A DNA stretch of 47,813 bases from the NCBI RefSeq assembly GCF_007988805.1, contig NZ_BJUV01000022.1, positions 1-47,813 of the forward strand, read 5' to 3'. This DNA comes from Frigoribacterium faeni (GTDB taxonomy: Bacteria > Actinomycetota > Actinomycetes > Actinomycetales > Microbacteriaceae). Every line of letters starts with the position of its first letter. Positions within the stretch are counted from its first letter, which is position 1. The notes under the pieces were generated by a model that searched no databases, was not told the origin of the DNA, and was given only the letters and a program-made list of their open reading frames with translations. Position numbers and translations under genes: made by a program. Of the stretch, positions 22,265 to 31,270 are shown in pieces.

Positions 22265-22322
22265 CGGTGACGAGACTAGCCCGTGCGGACCGGGAGGCCG
22301 CTCGGCGCCGGCCGTCCGGGAC

Positions 22323-22328
22323 TACGAT
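22323..22328 (+). promoter_or_regulatory. -10 element placing the zincin-like gene on a leaderless transcript
   Basis: TACGAT lies 6 nt before the ATG at 22335. No Shine-Dalgarno is present, and the -10 position would place transcription start at or next to the ATG. Leaderless mRNAs are common in actinobacteria. No clear -35 was found. Confidence 0.5.
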
Positions 22329-22334
22329 GGCCCG

Positions 22335-22784
22335 ATGGTCAGGCCCCACCGCGTCCGCGTCACCGACCGCTCGCGACACCGTGACCGGCACGGCCGGGGA
22401 CTGCGGTCGTCCGCGGCCGGGCCGCATCTGCCGTTCCTCCGCACCCGGGTCGACCTGTTCGACGACATCGTGGCGTCGACCGCCGACTACCTGCGTGAGC
22501 TGTGGCCCGACGAGCTCGAGGGGGTCTCCTTCGAGGTGGCCGGACTGCCCGCGCGCCCCGACCGCAGGCGCGTGGAGCGATGGCTCGTCGATTCCGGGGC
22601 CCGGCGCGTGGTCCTGTACCGCCTCCCCATCGAACGGCTCGCCCCCGCGCTCGAGCACCGGAGCTCGCCCGACGCCGAGTGGGACCACCGCGTCCTCGTC
22701 GAGGGGCACGTCTTCCGCGCGGTCGCCGAGCTCCTGGGGAAGGACCCGTGGGAGCTCGCGCCCGACCGGTGGCGCGACCGCTGA
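22335..22784 (+). CDS. Zincin-like metallopeptidase-family protein, active site degenerate
   Basis: A 149-aa protein of the short actinobacterial metallopeptidase (Zincin_1-type) family that neighbours DUF3499/manB (compare Rv3259). A basic N-terminus MVRPHRVRVTDRSRHRDRHGRG precedes the domain FDDIVASTADYLRELWPDELEGVSFEVAGLP ... RRVVLYRLPIERLAP ... DHRVLVEGHVFRAVAELLGKDPWELAP. The expected HExxH zinc helix is replaced by VEGHVFRAVAELL, so peptidase activity is doubtful. The stop TGA is immediately followed by the stop of the opposite-strand DUF5719 gene (TGATCA), leaving no intergenic base. Confidence 0.82.
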   Translation: MVRPHRVRVTDRSRHRDRHGRGLRSSAAGPHLPFLRTRVDLFDDIVASTADYLRELWPDELEGVSFEVAGLPARPDRRRVERWLVDSGARRVVLYRLPIERLAPALEHRSSPDAEWDHRVLVEGHVFRAVAELLGKDPWELAPDRWRDR

Positions 22785-24194
22785 TCAGGGGTAGACGGTG
22801 ACCGGCGAGGACGCCGGCAGGGGCGAGACGACCGGCCAGGCCGCGACGGCTCCGTCGGCCGAGAAGCTCATGCCCGCTCGGAGACCGTCGGCGTCGGTGA
22901 TCAGCACCGACTCCCCCGAGGCCACCCGGACCGCCAGGTTGCTGCCGGGCGCTACCTCGACCTCGCGGGCCTCGCCGTCGATCGAGACCGAGGCCGTCAC
23001 GGCCTCGTCGCCCGGGTTCGCCAGCGTGAGCCGCGCCCCGTCCCCCTCGGGGACGGACAGGAGCGTCTCGCCGCCGAGCGCGGGCGCCGACGGAGCCCAC
23101 GAGACGTCCACCGCGCCGTCCGCCGAGAGCGCGGACGTCCGCGCCGCCGCGACGACGGGGACGTCCGCGGTCACGGTCGCGGTGTAGAGGCCGTCGGCGA
23201 GCCCGTCGATCGGCACGTCGGTCACGAGACCCGCCTCGATGCGCGTGTCGAAGGTCGTGCCCGTGCCGTCGTCGGAGGCCAGCGACACCGAGACCTGGGC
23301 CGCCTCGCCGCCGGGGGCGAAGAGACGCAGTGCGCTCTGGAGATCACCCGCGGCCGGGTCGGCGAGGGCGGCCTCGAGAGCCTCGCCGCCGCGCACGATC
23401 ACACCGGGGACGACCGCCGTGGTGCTCGGGGCGGCGGCACCGCTGACGATGTCCACACCGCCGGGATCGAGGGTCCGGACGATCGACTCCTGCATCGAGG
23501 CGACGATCTGCCCCCCTCGGCTCTGGACGTGGACGACGGGCGACAGGAGCCCGGTGGAGAACCCCGACAGAGGGATGACGCGCTGACTCCGCGGGCCGAC
23601 GACGATGCCGTCGATGCCGGGCCCCTGGACCGGACCGTTCTCGGCCGAGATGTCGAGGTCGACGGTCGAGTTGACGTCGCTGGGGTTGACGAGGGTGATC
23701 AGCGACACGCGACCGGTCTCGGTCGAGCCGCCGACGAGCCAGGTCGAGCTGGTGGGCTCGGCGCAGGGCGCGCTGACGAAGCCGACCAGGTCGTCGGACG
23801 ACACCGACTGGCTCTGCGCCCCGGCCACGAGCGGCACGTCGGCGCCGTCGGTGGGAGCGGTGACGAGCTGAGGATCGGACGAGCTGCCGTCGGCGCCCAC
23901 GAGGGTCTGCGCGACCTCGGCGTCGGTGCTCGACGAGGTGACGACGTCGGCGGCGCCGACCGCGCTGGCGGTCGTGGCCTGCTGCCCCTCGGCGTCCGAC
24001 AGGCGGAGGACGCTGCCTCCGCAGACCCGCTGCGGGTCGAGCGGGACGGGAGTCACGACCTGACCGGCCGGAGTCGTCTCGAGCGTCGGCAGGGGAAGCA
24101 CGGTCGCGGCGGCGACGACGGCCGCGCCGACGGCGATGCCGACCACGCCGACGACGATGCGACCGGTGGTCGAGGCGATGGATCGATCAGTCAT
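22785..24194 (-). CDS. DUF5719-family secreted or membrane-anchored protein
   Basis: A 469-aa protein with an N-terminal signal/anchor helix (about residues 11-34, [26 protein letters not shown]) and a long extracellular part rich in Ser, Thr, Val and Asp with repeating beta-strand character ([73 protein letters not shown]). Two cysteines (Cys58 and one near residue 143) may pair. The arrangement matches DUF5719 proteins encoded beside a giant membrane glycosyltransferase. It overlaps that gene by 8 nt, so the two are made together and probably act together outside the membrane. Confidence 0.87.
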   Translation of the reverse strand: MTDRSIASTTGRIVVGVVGIAVGAAVVAAATVLPLPTLETTPAGQVVTPVPLDPQRVCGGSVLRLSDAEGQQATTASAVGAADVVTSSSTDAEVAQTLVGADGSSSDPQLVTAPTDGADVPLVAGAQSQSVSSDDLVGFVSAPCAEPTSSTWLVGGSTETGRVSLITLVNPSDVNSTVDLDISAENGPVQGPGIDGIVVGPRSQRVIPLSGFSTGLLSPVVHVQSRGGQIVASMQESIVRTLDPGGVDIVSGAAAPSTTAVVPGVIVRGGEALEAALADPAAGDLQSALRLFAPGGEAAQVSVSLASDDGTGTTFDTRIEAGLVTDVPIDGLADGLYTATVTADVPVVAAARTSALSADGAVDVSWAPSAPALGGETLLSVPEGDGARLTLANPGDEAVTASVSIDGEAREVEVAPGSNLAVRVASGESVLITDADGLRAGMSFSADGAVAAWPVVSPLPASSPVTVYP

Positions 24195-27027
24195 CTCGCT
24201 CCTCGTCGAAGGTGGTGGCGGGCTGCTCGGCCTCGGGGGTGCCGGCGCGGCTGCGTCGGCGACGGGGCGTCGTGGGGATCGCGAGCAGCAGAGCCGACCC
24301 GAGCACGAGCGCCCAGGTGATCCCGACGATCACGCCCAGCGGTCCGCCGTCGGGGTGCGGCTCGCGCTGGTCGGTCGCGTCGACGTACCGCCAGAGCAGG
24401 CCGTTCGACGTGTCGCCCACCGGGAGGAACGACGCGTCGGCGTCGAGCGCCTCGCTGGCGCGCTGGCCGAGCGCCGCCGCCTCGGCGTCGTCGCCGCTCT
24501 CGGTCAGCAGGACGAAGCCGACGCCCTGCCGTGCGAGGTCGGCCGACGGGTCGAAGCCGCTGCGGCTGACGAGGTTGCCGGCGAGCACCGTGAGGTCGTC
24601 GTTCGTCGAGCTGAGGCTCTGCGCCGTCGAGTCGAGCGTGGACTGGTCGTCGAGGGTGGCTCCCTGTCCGTGCTCGAGGGACACGGCGAGCGACCCGTCG
24701 GGCTGCGGCGTGAGCACGAGGGTGCCGATGTCGGGCGAGGCCTCCGCCTCGGCCGCGACGTAGGCGGACAGGATCCGGCCCGAGCTCGAGCGCACGTCGG
24801 CCGCGCCGGAGAGCGATCCGATCAGCACGGGGACGGCCGCGACGACGGCGAACACCGCGACCACGACGCCCGAGGCGGGGGCGACCCGCGGGAGACGGTC
24901 GAGGGTGACGGCGGCGGCGCCGATCAGGCCGAGGAGGTAGAGGCTGAGTCCGCTCCCCGCCCAGACGGTGGTGGTCTCGCTCCCTACGCCCGTGATGGAC
25001 ACCTGGGTGGCGGCGACGGCCGTCAGGTACCCGAGCAGTGCGAGGACCAGGGCGGGGACGGCCCGGGTGCGCGATCCGACGAACGGCGCGGCCAGCGCCA
25101 GCAGGGCGAGAGGCGCGACGGCCACGGCGACGAGCACGGCCAGCGTCGAGCCCTCGACCGCGCCACCGAGCAGAGCCGTCCAGCCGTTCGCGCCGGTCTC
25201 GGGCGAGGTGAGCAGCAGCTGGAGGGGCGAGGCGGCCTCGGTCCGGGACGGCACGCCCGGGTCGGCGACGATCCCCCACCAGGTTCCGCGCATGATCTGG
25301 ACGATCGCCAGCGGCGCGAACAGGACCAGAGCCGGCAGCGGCACGGCGATCATGCGGTGGATGCCGCGGGGCCGGGTCGCCAGCGAGCCGATCCAGAGGA
25401 CCACGAGCGCCGGCAGGAGGGACGGGGCGCCGGCCGCGACGAGGGCGAACAGGAGCGAGGAGGCGGCACCCGACGCCCAGGAGCGCGCCGAGCCGATCAG
25501 GGCCCAGACGAAGAAGGGCAGGGCCACGTGCGCGACGACCGCACCCAGATGGCCGGTCTGCAGGGCCGAGAAGAGCGGCGACGAGAGCGCGTACAGGGCG
25601 GCGGCGACCGCGGGGACCCACGAGCGGGACGTGATGCGACGGGCGGCGAAGAAGGTGCCGAGCGCCGCCACGGGAGCCGCGAGGAGGTAGAGCGCCAGGA
25701 CCGACGTCGACGGCGACCAGAACGTGGCGCTGCCCAGGAGGGCCACGACGAGCGCGAACGGGTCGGACGGCCCGACGAAGCCGGCGCCGATCTCGCGCCA
25801 GCCCCAGCCGACCGATCTCCAGAGCTCGCCGACGGACGTGCTGAGCGGCAGCAGGCCTCCGCCGGTCAGAGCCGGTTCGCGCAGGAGGCGGAGGAAGGCG
25901 ATCACGCCTACGACGGTCGTCGCGACGACGACCCAGAGGCCGCCCGAGCCGATGAAGCTGGCGCGGGGGTCGGCGGAGTCCTCGCCTCGTGCGACGAGGG
26001 CGTCCCGCTCGTTGACCCGCCTCTCGCGCACCTGGTTGTAGCTCGCCCGGAGGGGCTCGACGGCCGACCACGAGGTCGACCTGGTCCGATGGAGCGCCCG
26101 GCGCGCGGCCGGGATGCGTCCCCCGCCGAAGGCGACGCGCAGAGCGGTGGAGAACTCGCCCAGCACGGCGCCGGGGTTCTTGGTCAGCAGGTGCCACACC
26201 GAGCGGACCACGGCCAACGGCACGAGGCTGAGCCAGTGCAGGGGCAGCGCGGCCACGGGAGCGTAGACCAGACGACGGTGCAGCTGCGCGGCGCGGCGGA
26301 GGCGGGCGCGGCGCGCGTGGCCGCCGTGCTCCTGCCCGAAGTCCTCGGGGTGGCCGTCGTTCGACACCCGCGCGGTCGGCACGACGACGACGCGGTGTCC
26401 GGCGAGACGGGCGCGGACCGAGAAGTCGAGCGAGGCGTCGATGTGCGGCAGACCCGGGTCGAAGCCGCCGAGGGCCACCCAGACGCTGCGGCGGACGAGC
26501 ATGCCCCCCGCGGCCACGCCGAGCACGTCGTCGTGGATGTCGTGCTGGCCCTGGTCGAGCTCGTTCTCGACCAGCGGCATCGACGCGCCGTAGCGCGTCA
26601 TGGTCTCGCCGAACTCGGCGATCGTGCCCGGCTCGTCCCAGCGCATCAGCTTCGGACCGGCCACGGCGACCGACGGGGCCACCTCGACGGTGGACATGAG
26701 TCGTTCGAGGGCGTCCGGGGCGGGAGCGTTGTCGTGTCCGAGCAGCCACAGCCATTCGTCGTCCGCGTCGCGCGGCCGGGCATCCTCCGGCTGCGAGAGG
26801 CTCACGCCGTGCGCCACGGCCTCGCCGAAGGTCCGGGCGCCGGGCACGCTGGTCAGCTGCGCGGCGCCGCTGAGCGACAGCCGCCCCGCGGGCGAGTCGG
26901 GCCCGCCGGTGTCGACGACGACGAGGGCCTCGGGCGGTCGCGTCTGGCGCGACAGACCATCGAGGGTTCGGTCGAGGTAGGTCGCCCCTCCAGGGGCGAC
27001 GAGGATCGCTGTGACTCTCGGCTGCAT
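24187..27027 (-). CDS. Large membrane-bound family 2 glycosyltransferase
   Basis: A 946-aa protein. Residues 1-250 form a GT2 domain ([59 protein letters not shown]; the acceptor-side motif [26 protein letters not shown]). Then come a pair of helices near 260-290, a cluster of 10 or more membrane segments from about 370 to 760, an extracellular domain of about 140 residues and a final helix ([21 protein letters not shown]) before a basic tail. This topology suggests transfer of a sugar to a lipid-linked or extracellular acceptor. The acceptor is unknown. It is coupled to the DUF5719 gene. The ATG at 27027 begins [14 protein letters not shown]. Confidence 0.9.
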   Translation of the reverse strand: MQPRVTAILVAPGGATYLDRTLDGLSRQTRPPEALVVVDTGGPDSPAGRLSLSGAAQLTSVPGARTFGEAVAHGVSLSQPEDARPRDADDEWLWLLGHDNAPAPDALERLMSTVEVAPSVAVAGPKLMRWDEPGTIAEFGETMTRYGASMPLVENELDQGQHDIHDDVLGVAAGGMLVRRSVWVALGGFDPGLPHIDASLDFSVRARLAGHRVVVVPTARVSNDGHPEDFGQEHGGHARRARLRRAAQLHRRLVYAPVAALPLHWLSLVPLAVVRSVWHLLTKNPGAVLGEFSTALRVAFGGGRIPAARRALHRTRSTSWSAVEPLRASYNQVRERRVNERDALVARGEDSADPRASFIGSGGLWVVVATTVVGVIAFLRLLREPALTGGGLLPLSTSVGELWRSVGWGWREIGAGFVGPSDPFALVVALLGSATFWSPSTSVLALYLLAAPVAALGTFFAARRITSRSWVPAVAAALYALSSPLFSALQTGHLGAVVAHVALPFFVWALIGSARSWASGAASSLLFALVAAGAPSLLPALVVLWIGSLATRPRGIHRMIAVPLPALVLFAPLAIVQIMRGTWWGIVADPGVPSRTEAASPLQLLLTSPETGANGWTALLGGAVEGSTLAVLVAVAVAPLALLALAAPFVGSRTRAVPALVLALLGYLTAVAATQVSITGVGSETTTVWAGSGLSLYLLGLIGAAAVTLDRLPRVAPASGVVVAVFAVVAAVPVLIGSLSGAADVRSSSGRILSAYVAAEAEASPDIGTLVLTPQPDGSLAVSLEHGQGATLDDQSTLDSTAQSLSSTNDDLTVLAGNLVSRSGFDPSADLARQGVGFVLLTESGDDAEAAALGQRASEALDADASFLPVGDTSNGLLWRYVDATDQREPHPDGGPLGVIVGITWALVLGSALLLAIPTTPRRRRSRAGTPEAEQPATTFDEERDD

Positions 27028-27175
27028 GACTCGTGAAGCCTAGGTCGACGGACCCGCCTCCGGGTTCCGCCGCGCCGGTCCGGGTGTTCCTGTGAAGCGT
27101 CCAAGACGCGGTGGAGACGGCGACGGCGTGCGACCCCGTCGGGGGCGCACGCCGTGATGGTCGAGGAGGCGCGGG

Positions 27176-27499
27176 TCAGGCCTGCTTGCGGAGCTTGCGT
27201 CGTTCACGCTCGGACAGACCGCCCCAGATGCCGAAGCGCTCGTCGTTCTGCAGGGCGTACTCGAGGCACTGGGCTCGGACGTCGCACGATGCGCAGATCT
27301 TCTTCGCGTCGCGGGTCGAGCCGCCCTTCTCGGGGAAGAAGGCCTCGGGGTCGGTCTGGGCGCAGAGCGAATCGGCCTGCCAGGCGAGCTGGTTCTCGTC
27401 GTCGTCGATCTGGATCCTGCGGACGCCGGGCACGCCCAGCAGGACCGGGTCGACGTGCCAGTCGTCGGGTACTCCGACGCGGTTGTCGTTCATCGTCAC
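27176..27499 (-). CDS. whiB2: WhiB2-type iron-sulfur transcription factor
   Basis: A 107-aa WhiB protein. The core (WQADSLCAQTDPEAFFPEKGGSTRDAKKICASCDVRAQCLEYALQNDERFGIWGGLSERERRKLRKQA) has the four cluster cysteines and the GIWGG turn of the WhiB2/WhmD/WhiB group, which controls septation in actinobacteria. I prefer the GTG at 27499 because GGGGAG lies 7 nt upstream. The in-frame ATG at 27493 would shorten it by two residues and leave 13-nt spacing. It has its own promoter with a perfect palindrome (listed separately). It lies between the membrane glycosyltransferase and galE. Confidence 0.95.
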   Translation of the reverse strand: MTMNDNRVGVPDDWHVDPVLLGVPGVRRIQIDDDENQLAWQADSLCAQTDPEAFFPEKGGSTRDAKKICASCDVRAQCLEYALQNDERFGIWGGLSERERRKLRKQA

Positions 27500-27548
27500 A
27501 GCACATCTCCCCTCGTCGTCGTCGCCCCCTGAACGGCTGCGATGGGAC

Positions 27549-27566
27549 AATTACACCGGTGTAATT
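27549..27566. promoter_or_regulatory. Perfect 18-bp palindrome in the whiB2 promoter
   Basis: AATTACACCGGTGTAATT is an exact dyad, conspicuously AT-rich for this DNA. It covers the -10 hexamer and the proximal spacer of the whiB2 promoter, so a protein bound here would compete with RNA polymerase. The regulator is unknown. Confidence 0.75.
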
Positions 27567-27578
27567 CGGCCACGTCAA
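27550..27578 (-). promoter_or_regulatory. whiB2 promoter
   Basis: On the minus strand, TTGACG (27573-27578), a 17-bp spacer and TGTAAT (27550-27555) give a near-ideal vegetative promoter. Transcription would start around 27543, leaving a leader of about 45 nt with GGGGAG before the whiB2 start. Confidence 0.72.
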
Positions 27579-27685
27579 GTCGAGGCCCAATAAACCCTGA
27601 ACCCCCTATCGAGGGTCAAGCGGGCCCCGGCGTGTCGGGGTACGATTTCGCGGCCCGGGTGACGATGAGAGGCCGAGGGCCGCCG

Positions 27686-28645
27686 CTACGAGCGAGGGGC
27701 CGCGGCCCAGGCGCTCGTGACCATCTCGAGCAGGGTGTGGCGCATCGTCCAATCGAGATCGCGTGCCGCGAGGGTGCCGTCCGCCACGATCCGATCGGGG
27801 TCGCCGGCTCGACGCGGCGCGATCTCGGGGGTGAAGTCGATGCCGGTGCCCTCGCGCATGGCGTCCATGATCTCGCGCACCGACACCCCTCCCCCGGAGC
27901 CGAGGTTGTAGGCCGGCTCGACGGACTCGCCGGCGTCGAGCCGACGCGCCGCGGCCACGTGCGACACGGCCAGGTCCGCCACGTGCACGTAGTCCCGCAC
28001 GCAGGTGCCGTCGGGGGTCGCGTAGTCGTCGCCGTTGATGCGCGGCGTCCGCCCGGCGGCGAGCGCGTCGAAGACCAGGGGGAACAGGTTGTGCGGGCTC
28101 GCGTCGTAGAGGTCGGGCGCGCCCGAGCCGACGACGTTGAAGTACCGGAGGCTGGTGTGGCGCAGACCGGTCGCCACGGCCTGATCGCGGAGCAGCCATT
28201 CGCCGATCAGCTTGCTCTCGCCGTAGGGCGAGGCGGGCGCCTTCGGGGTGTCCTCGGTGACGAGCTCGGTCGGGGGCGTCCCGTAGACGGCGGCGCTCGA
28301 CGAGAAGACGACGCGGTCGACGCCGGTGTCGGCCATGGCCTCGAGGAGGCGCTGCGTGCCGGTGACGTTCTGGTCGTAGGTGTGCAGGGGGCGCTGGACC
28401 GACACGCCCGCGTACTTGTAGCCCGCGACGTGCACCACGCCCGTCACGCCGTGACGGGCGATCGTGTCGGCGACGAGCCCGCGGTCGAGGATCGAGCCGC
28501 GGACGAACGGGACGCCCTCGGGCACGAACGACTCGATGCCCGACGAGAGGTCGTCGAACACGACCGCGTCGATGCCCGCCGACCCGAACTCGCGGACGAC
28601 ATGAGACCCGATGTAGCCGGCGCCGCCGGTGACCAACCATGACAT
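27686..28645 (-). CDS. galE: UDP-glucose 4-epimerase (GalE-type SDR)
   Basis: A 319-aa extended short-chain dehydrogenase. The NAD-binding GGAGYIGS is at residues 7-14, the catalytic Ser/Tyr/Lys set includes SSSAAVYG (about 115-122) and YGESK with Tyr141 and Lys145, and the C-terminal half has RYFNVVGSG and VRDYVHVADLA, both typical of GalE. It should interconvert UDP-glucose and UDP-galactose for surface glycans. It follows manA by 41 nt on the same strand and is probably co-transcribed with it. Downstream, weak GC hairpins precede the whiB2 promoter. A related UDP-sugar substrate is possible. Confidence 0.94.
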   Translation of the reverse strand: MSWLVTGGAGYIGSHVVREFGSAGIDAVVFDDLSSGIESFVPEGVPFVRGSILDRGLVADTIARHGVTGVVHVAGYKYAGVSVQRPLHTYDQNVTGTQRLLEAMADTGVDRVVFSSSAAVYGTPPTELVTEDTPKAPASPYGESKLIGEWLLRDQAVATGLRHTSLRYFNVVGSGAPDLYDASPHNLFPLVFDALAAGRTPRINGDDYATPDGTCVRDYVHVADLAVSHVAAARRLDAGESVEPAYNLGSGGGVSVREIMDAMREGTGIDFTPEIAPRRAGDPDRIVADGTLAARDLDWTMRHTLLEMVTSAWAAAPRS

Positions 28646-28686
28646 GAGGCCACTCTAGCCAGGGCTCGGAGTCCGCCCCGTCGCCG

Positions 28687-29853
28687 TCAGGCGGGGGTGG
28701 CCACGTAGAGCGTGCCGCCCCCGGTCACGGCGAGACGCACCTCGTCGGGCGAGACGAAGGCCGACTCGCCGGTGGCCAGGCGGATGCCGCCGTCCTGCCC
28801 CTTGACCTGCACCTCGCCCTCGGTCACGAGCACGATGCTGGGCCCGCCGATCTCGACGACCGCACCCGCGCCTCCCGCATCCACCCGGAGGAGGGCGAAG
28901 CCGACGCCGCTCGGGTCGAAGCGCTCGACGCCGCGGGCGACCTCGACGGGGCGCAGGTAGGGCACGGGCAGCGGCTCGAACTCGAGCACGCGCAGCAGCT
29001 CCGGCACGTCGACGTGCTTCGGCGTGAGGCCGCCGCGCAGCACGTTGTCGGAGGGGGCCATCAGCTCGACGCCCAGCCCGCCCAGATAGGCGTGCACGTT
29101 GCCCGCGGGCAGGAACAGCGCCTCGCCGCGGTTCAGGGTCACGCGGTTGAGCAGCAGGGAGACGACCACCCCGGGATCGCCCGGGTACCGGTCGGCCAGA
29201 TCGACGACGGTCGCGATGCTCGGCGACGGATCGACTGCCGTCCGGGCGAGCTCGGAGACGGCGGCGATGACCCGCGCGGCCTCGTCCGAGCCGTCGAAGA
29301 CCCAGGCCAGCGTCGACTCGAGCGACGACTGCACGCTGCCCCGGAGCGACGAGAGGCGGCCCGTGCCGGCGTCGAGGCGGTCGACGTCGCCGAGCGTCTC
29401 GCTCGGAGCGCGGAACCCGCAGAGCGCGTCGAAGGTCTCGCTCAGGGCGACGATGATCTCGGGCTTGGGGAACGGGTCCTTGTAGTTGCGCGACGGAGCG
29501 TCGATCGGCACCCCCGCGGCGTTCTCCGCGGCGAAGCCGGCGCGGGCCTGCTCGGGGGTCGGGTGCGCCTGGATCGACAGCGGCGCGTCGGCCGCGAGCA
29601 CCTTGAGCAGGAAGGGCAGCTCGGTGCGACCCCGCCCCAGAGCGCGCACGGGCTCGGCGGCGAACCAGTCGGCGAGGGTGTCGGCGCCGTCGACCACGGC
29701 CGGGTTGACGACGATGCTCGGCGAACCGGGGTGCGCTCCCAGCCAGAGCTCGGCCTCCGGGCGGCCGGAGGGCCGTCGTCCGAGGAGCTGCGCGATCGCC
29801 GTCGTCGAGCCCCAGGCGTAGTCGCGGGGCGTGTTGGTGATGGCGAGGAACAT
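28687..29853 (-). CDS. manA: Mannose-6-phosphate isomerase, type I
   Basis: A 388-aa zinc enzyme that interconverts fructose-6-P and mannose-6-P. The N-terminus MFLAITNTPRDYAWGS, the zinc motif SIQAHPTPEQA, YKDPFPKPEIIVAL and the C-terminal cupin segment GEALFLPAGNVHAYLGGLGVELMAPSDNVLRGGLTPKHVDVPELL are all characteristic. Together with manB and galE it makes this region a sugar-nucleotide precursor hub for the glycosyltransferases that follow. The ATG at 29853 has AGGTAAAG just upstream. It is divergent from the acyl-CoA dehydrogenase gene. Confidence 0.96.
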   Translation of the reverse strand: MFLAITNTPRDYAWGSTTAIAQLLGRRPSGRPEAELWLGAHPGSPSIVVNPAVVDGADTLADWFAAEPVRALGRGRTELPFLLKVLAADAPLSIQAHPTPEQARAGFAAENAAGVPIDAPSRNYKDPFPKPEIIVALSETFDALCGFRAPSETLGDVDRLDAGTGRLSSLRGSVQSSLESTLAWVFDGSDEAARVIAAVSELARTAVDPSPSIATVVDLADRYPGDPGVVVSLLLNRVTLNRGEALFLPAGNVHAYLGGLGVELMAPSDNVLRGGLTPKHVDVPELLRVLEFEPLPVPYLRPVEVARGVERFDPSGVGFALLRVDAGGAGAVVEIGGPSIVLVTEGEVQVKGQDGGIRLATGESAFVSPDEVRLAVTGGGTLYVATPA

Positions 29854-29924
29854 GCTTTACCTGCTTGTCGAGTGGAGTGCTTGGGCCCCCTCTACAAAAG
29901 CGCCGGGTCGACACCGGGGAGGCG

Positions 29925-29941
29925 TTGGTCAAAACTACCAA
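29925..29941. promoter_or_regulatory. Inverted repeat upstream of the acyl-CoA dehydrogenase promoter
   Basis: TTGGT (29925-29929) and ACCAA (29937-29941) flank a 7-nt AT-rich centre and end 5 nt before the -35. This is the geometry of a regulator site acting on the plus-strand gene, on manA, or on both. It is short and could be chance. Confidence 0.3.
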
Positions 29942-29946
29942 GCCCG

Positions 29947-29975
29947 TTGCCGCCCGGCCCGACGCTCCTTAGGCT
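29947..29975 (+). promoter_or_regulatory. Promoter of the acyl-CoA dehydrogenase gene
   Basis: TTGCCG (29947-29952), a 17-bp spacer and TAGGCT (29970-29975) fit a vegetative promoter. It would give a leader of roughly 27 nt containing GGAG at 30000-30003, 5 nt before the ATG. Confidence 0.6.
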
Positions 29976-30008
29976 CGCCGGGTCCCGACAGAGAGCAATG
30001 GAGCACCG

Positions 30009-31205
30009 ATGTCATCAGCGACCCTCACCTCGTTCAGCACCTTGGCCAGCGACTTCTACGGTTACGAGAACATGCTCTCGGACCGCGAGAAGGGCGTCCT
30101 GGCCGACCTGCGCGCCTACCTCGACTCCGAGGTCAAGCCGATCGTGAACCGGCACTGGGCCGATGCCACGTTCCCGCACGAGATCGTCAAGGGCCTCGCG
30201 GACCTCGGCCTGTTCGGCATGCCCTGGAAGGAGACCCAGCCCTTCGAGAACTCCGCCGTGTTCCGCGGCTGGGTCGCCCTCGAGCTGGCCCGGGTCGACG
30301 CGTCGGTCGCGACGTTCGTCGGGGTGCAGAACGGACTCGCCATGGGATCGATCGGCGTGGGCGGCTCCCCCGAGCAGCGTGCCGAGTGGCTGCCCCGGAT
30401 GGCCAGCGGCGAGATCGTCGGCGCCTTCGGACTGACCGAGCCCCTGTCGGGCAGCGACTCGGCGCAGGGCCTGCGCACCGTCGCGACGCGCGACGGCGAC
30501 GACTGGGTGCTGAACGGCTCGAAGCGCTGGATCGGCAACGCCACCTTCAGCGACATCACCATCATCTGGGCGAAGAGCGCGGAGGACGGTCAGGTCAAGG
30601 GCTTCATCGTGCCCACCTCGACACCGGGCTACTCGGCCACGAAGATCGAGGGCAAGCAGAGTCTGCGCATCGTCCAGAACGCCGACATCACCCTCACCGA
30701 CGTCCGGATCCCCGACAGCCTGCGTCTCCAGCAGGCGACGTCGTTCCGCGACACCGCCGCCGTGCTGCGCCTCACCCGCGCCGAGGTCGCCTGGGCCGCC
30801 GTCGGGAACTCGATCGGCGCCTACGAGGCCGCTCTCGCCTACGCCGACGACCGCGTCCAGTTCGGCAAGCCGATCTCGAAGCACCAGCTCATCCAGGACC
30901 TCCTCGTCAAGAGCATCGGCAACATCACGGCGTCCATCGGCATGGTGGTCCGCTGCTCTCAGCTGCTCGACGAGGGCACCCAGCGCGACGAGCACGCCTC
31001 GCTCGCCAAGGCCTTCACCACGGCCCGGATGCGCGAGACGGTCGGCTGGGCTCGCGAGGTCCTCGGCGGGAACGGCATCGTGCTCGACTACGACGTCGCG
31101 CGCTTCTTCGCCGACGCCGAGGCCCTCTACAGCTACGAGGGCACCCGCGAGATGAACACGCTGATCGTCGGTCGCAGCATCACCGGCCAGGCCGCGTTCG
31201 TCTGA
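30009..31205 (+). CDS. Acyl-CoA dehydrogenase, glutaryl-CoA dehydrogenase-like
   Basis: A 398-aa flavoprotein predicted to oxidise an acyl-CoA thioester with electron transfer to ETF. Conserved segments are GAFGLTEPLSGSD (FAD/substrate loop), GSKRWIGNATFSDI, ADDRVQFGKPISKHQLIQ, VLGGNGI and the C-terminal SYEGTREMNTLIVGRSITG with catalytic Glu377. The YEGT position of the base and the length fit the glutaryl-CoA group better than the medium-chain group, but the true substrate cannot be read. Its neighbours are sugar genes, not fatty-acid genes, and no partner CoA ligase is nearby. A hairpin follows the stop. Confidence 0.93.
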   Translation: MSSATLTSFSTLASDFYGYENMLSDREKGVLADLRAYLDSEVKPIVNRHWADATFPHEIVKGLADLGLFGMPWKETQPFENSAVFRGWVALELARVDASVATFVGVQNGLAMGSIGVGGSPEQRAEWLPRMASGEIVGAFGLTEPLSGSDSAQGLRTVATRDGDDWVLNGSKRWIGNATFSDITIIWAKSAEDGQVKGFIVPTSTPGYSATKIEGKQSLRIVQNADITLTDVRIPDSLRLQQATSFRDTAAVLRLTRAEVAWAAVGNSIGAYEAALAYADDRVQFGKPISKHQLIQDLLVKSIGNITASIGMVVRCSQLLDEGTQRDEHASLAKAFTTARMRETVGWAREVLGGNGIVLDYDVARFFADAEALYSYEGTREMNTLIVGRSITGQAAFV

Positions 31206-31223
31206 GACCGCTCCACCGCCGAT

Positions 31224-31255
31224 CGACGGGCCGCTCCGACCGGGGCGGCCCGTCG
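31224..31255 (+). terminator. Terminator after the acyl-CoA dehydrogenase gene
   Basis: An 11-bp stem, CGACGGGCCGC (31224-31234) with GCGGCCCGTCG (31245-31255), has a 10-nt loop and lies 18 nt after the stop codon. It ends immediately before the next gene's -10 element. Confidence 0.75.
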
Positions 31256-31257
31256 TC

Positions 31258-31263
31258 TAGCCT
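31258..31263 (+). promoter_or_regulatory. -10 element for a leaderless transcript
   Basis: TAGCCT ends 7 nt before the ATG at 31271, and no ribosome binding site is present between terminator and start codon. Transcription starting at the ATG itself is the simplest reading. Confidence 0.5.
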
Positions 31264-31270
31264 GGTGCCC

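Noticed and set aside
22206-22334. An upstream extension of the zincin-like gene
   Set aside because: It would overlap the DUF3499 start on the opposite strand and adds no family sequence. The ATG at 22335 has a fitting leaderless promoter.
24136-27036. A 966-codon plus-strand frame antisense to the large membrane GT2
   Set aside because: Its Arg/Gly/Glu-rich composition is the expected reverse reading of a hydrophobic GT2 protein. The minus-strand gene has clear domains.
27591-27619. A second TTGACC-type promoter upstream of whiB2
   Set aside because: A -35-like TTGACC exists at 27614-27619, but the expected -10 (GGTTTA) is poor. The TTGACG/TGTAAT pair is far better.
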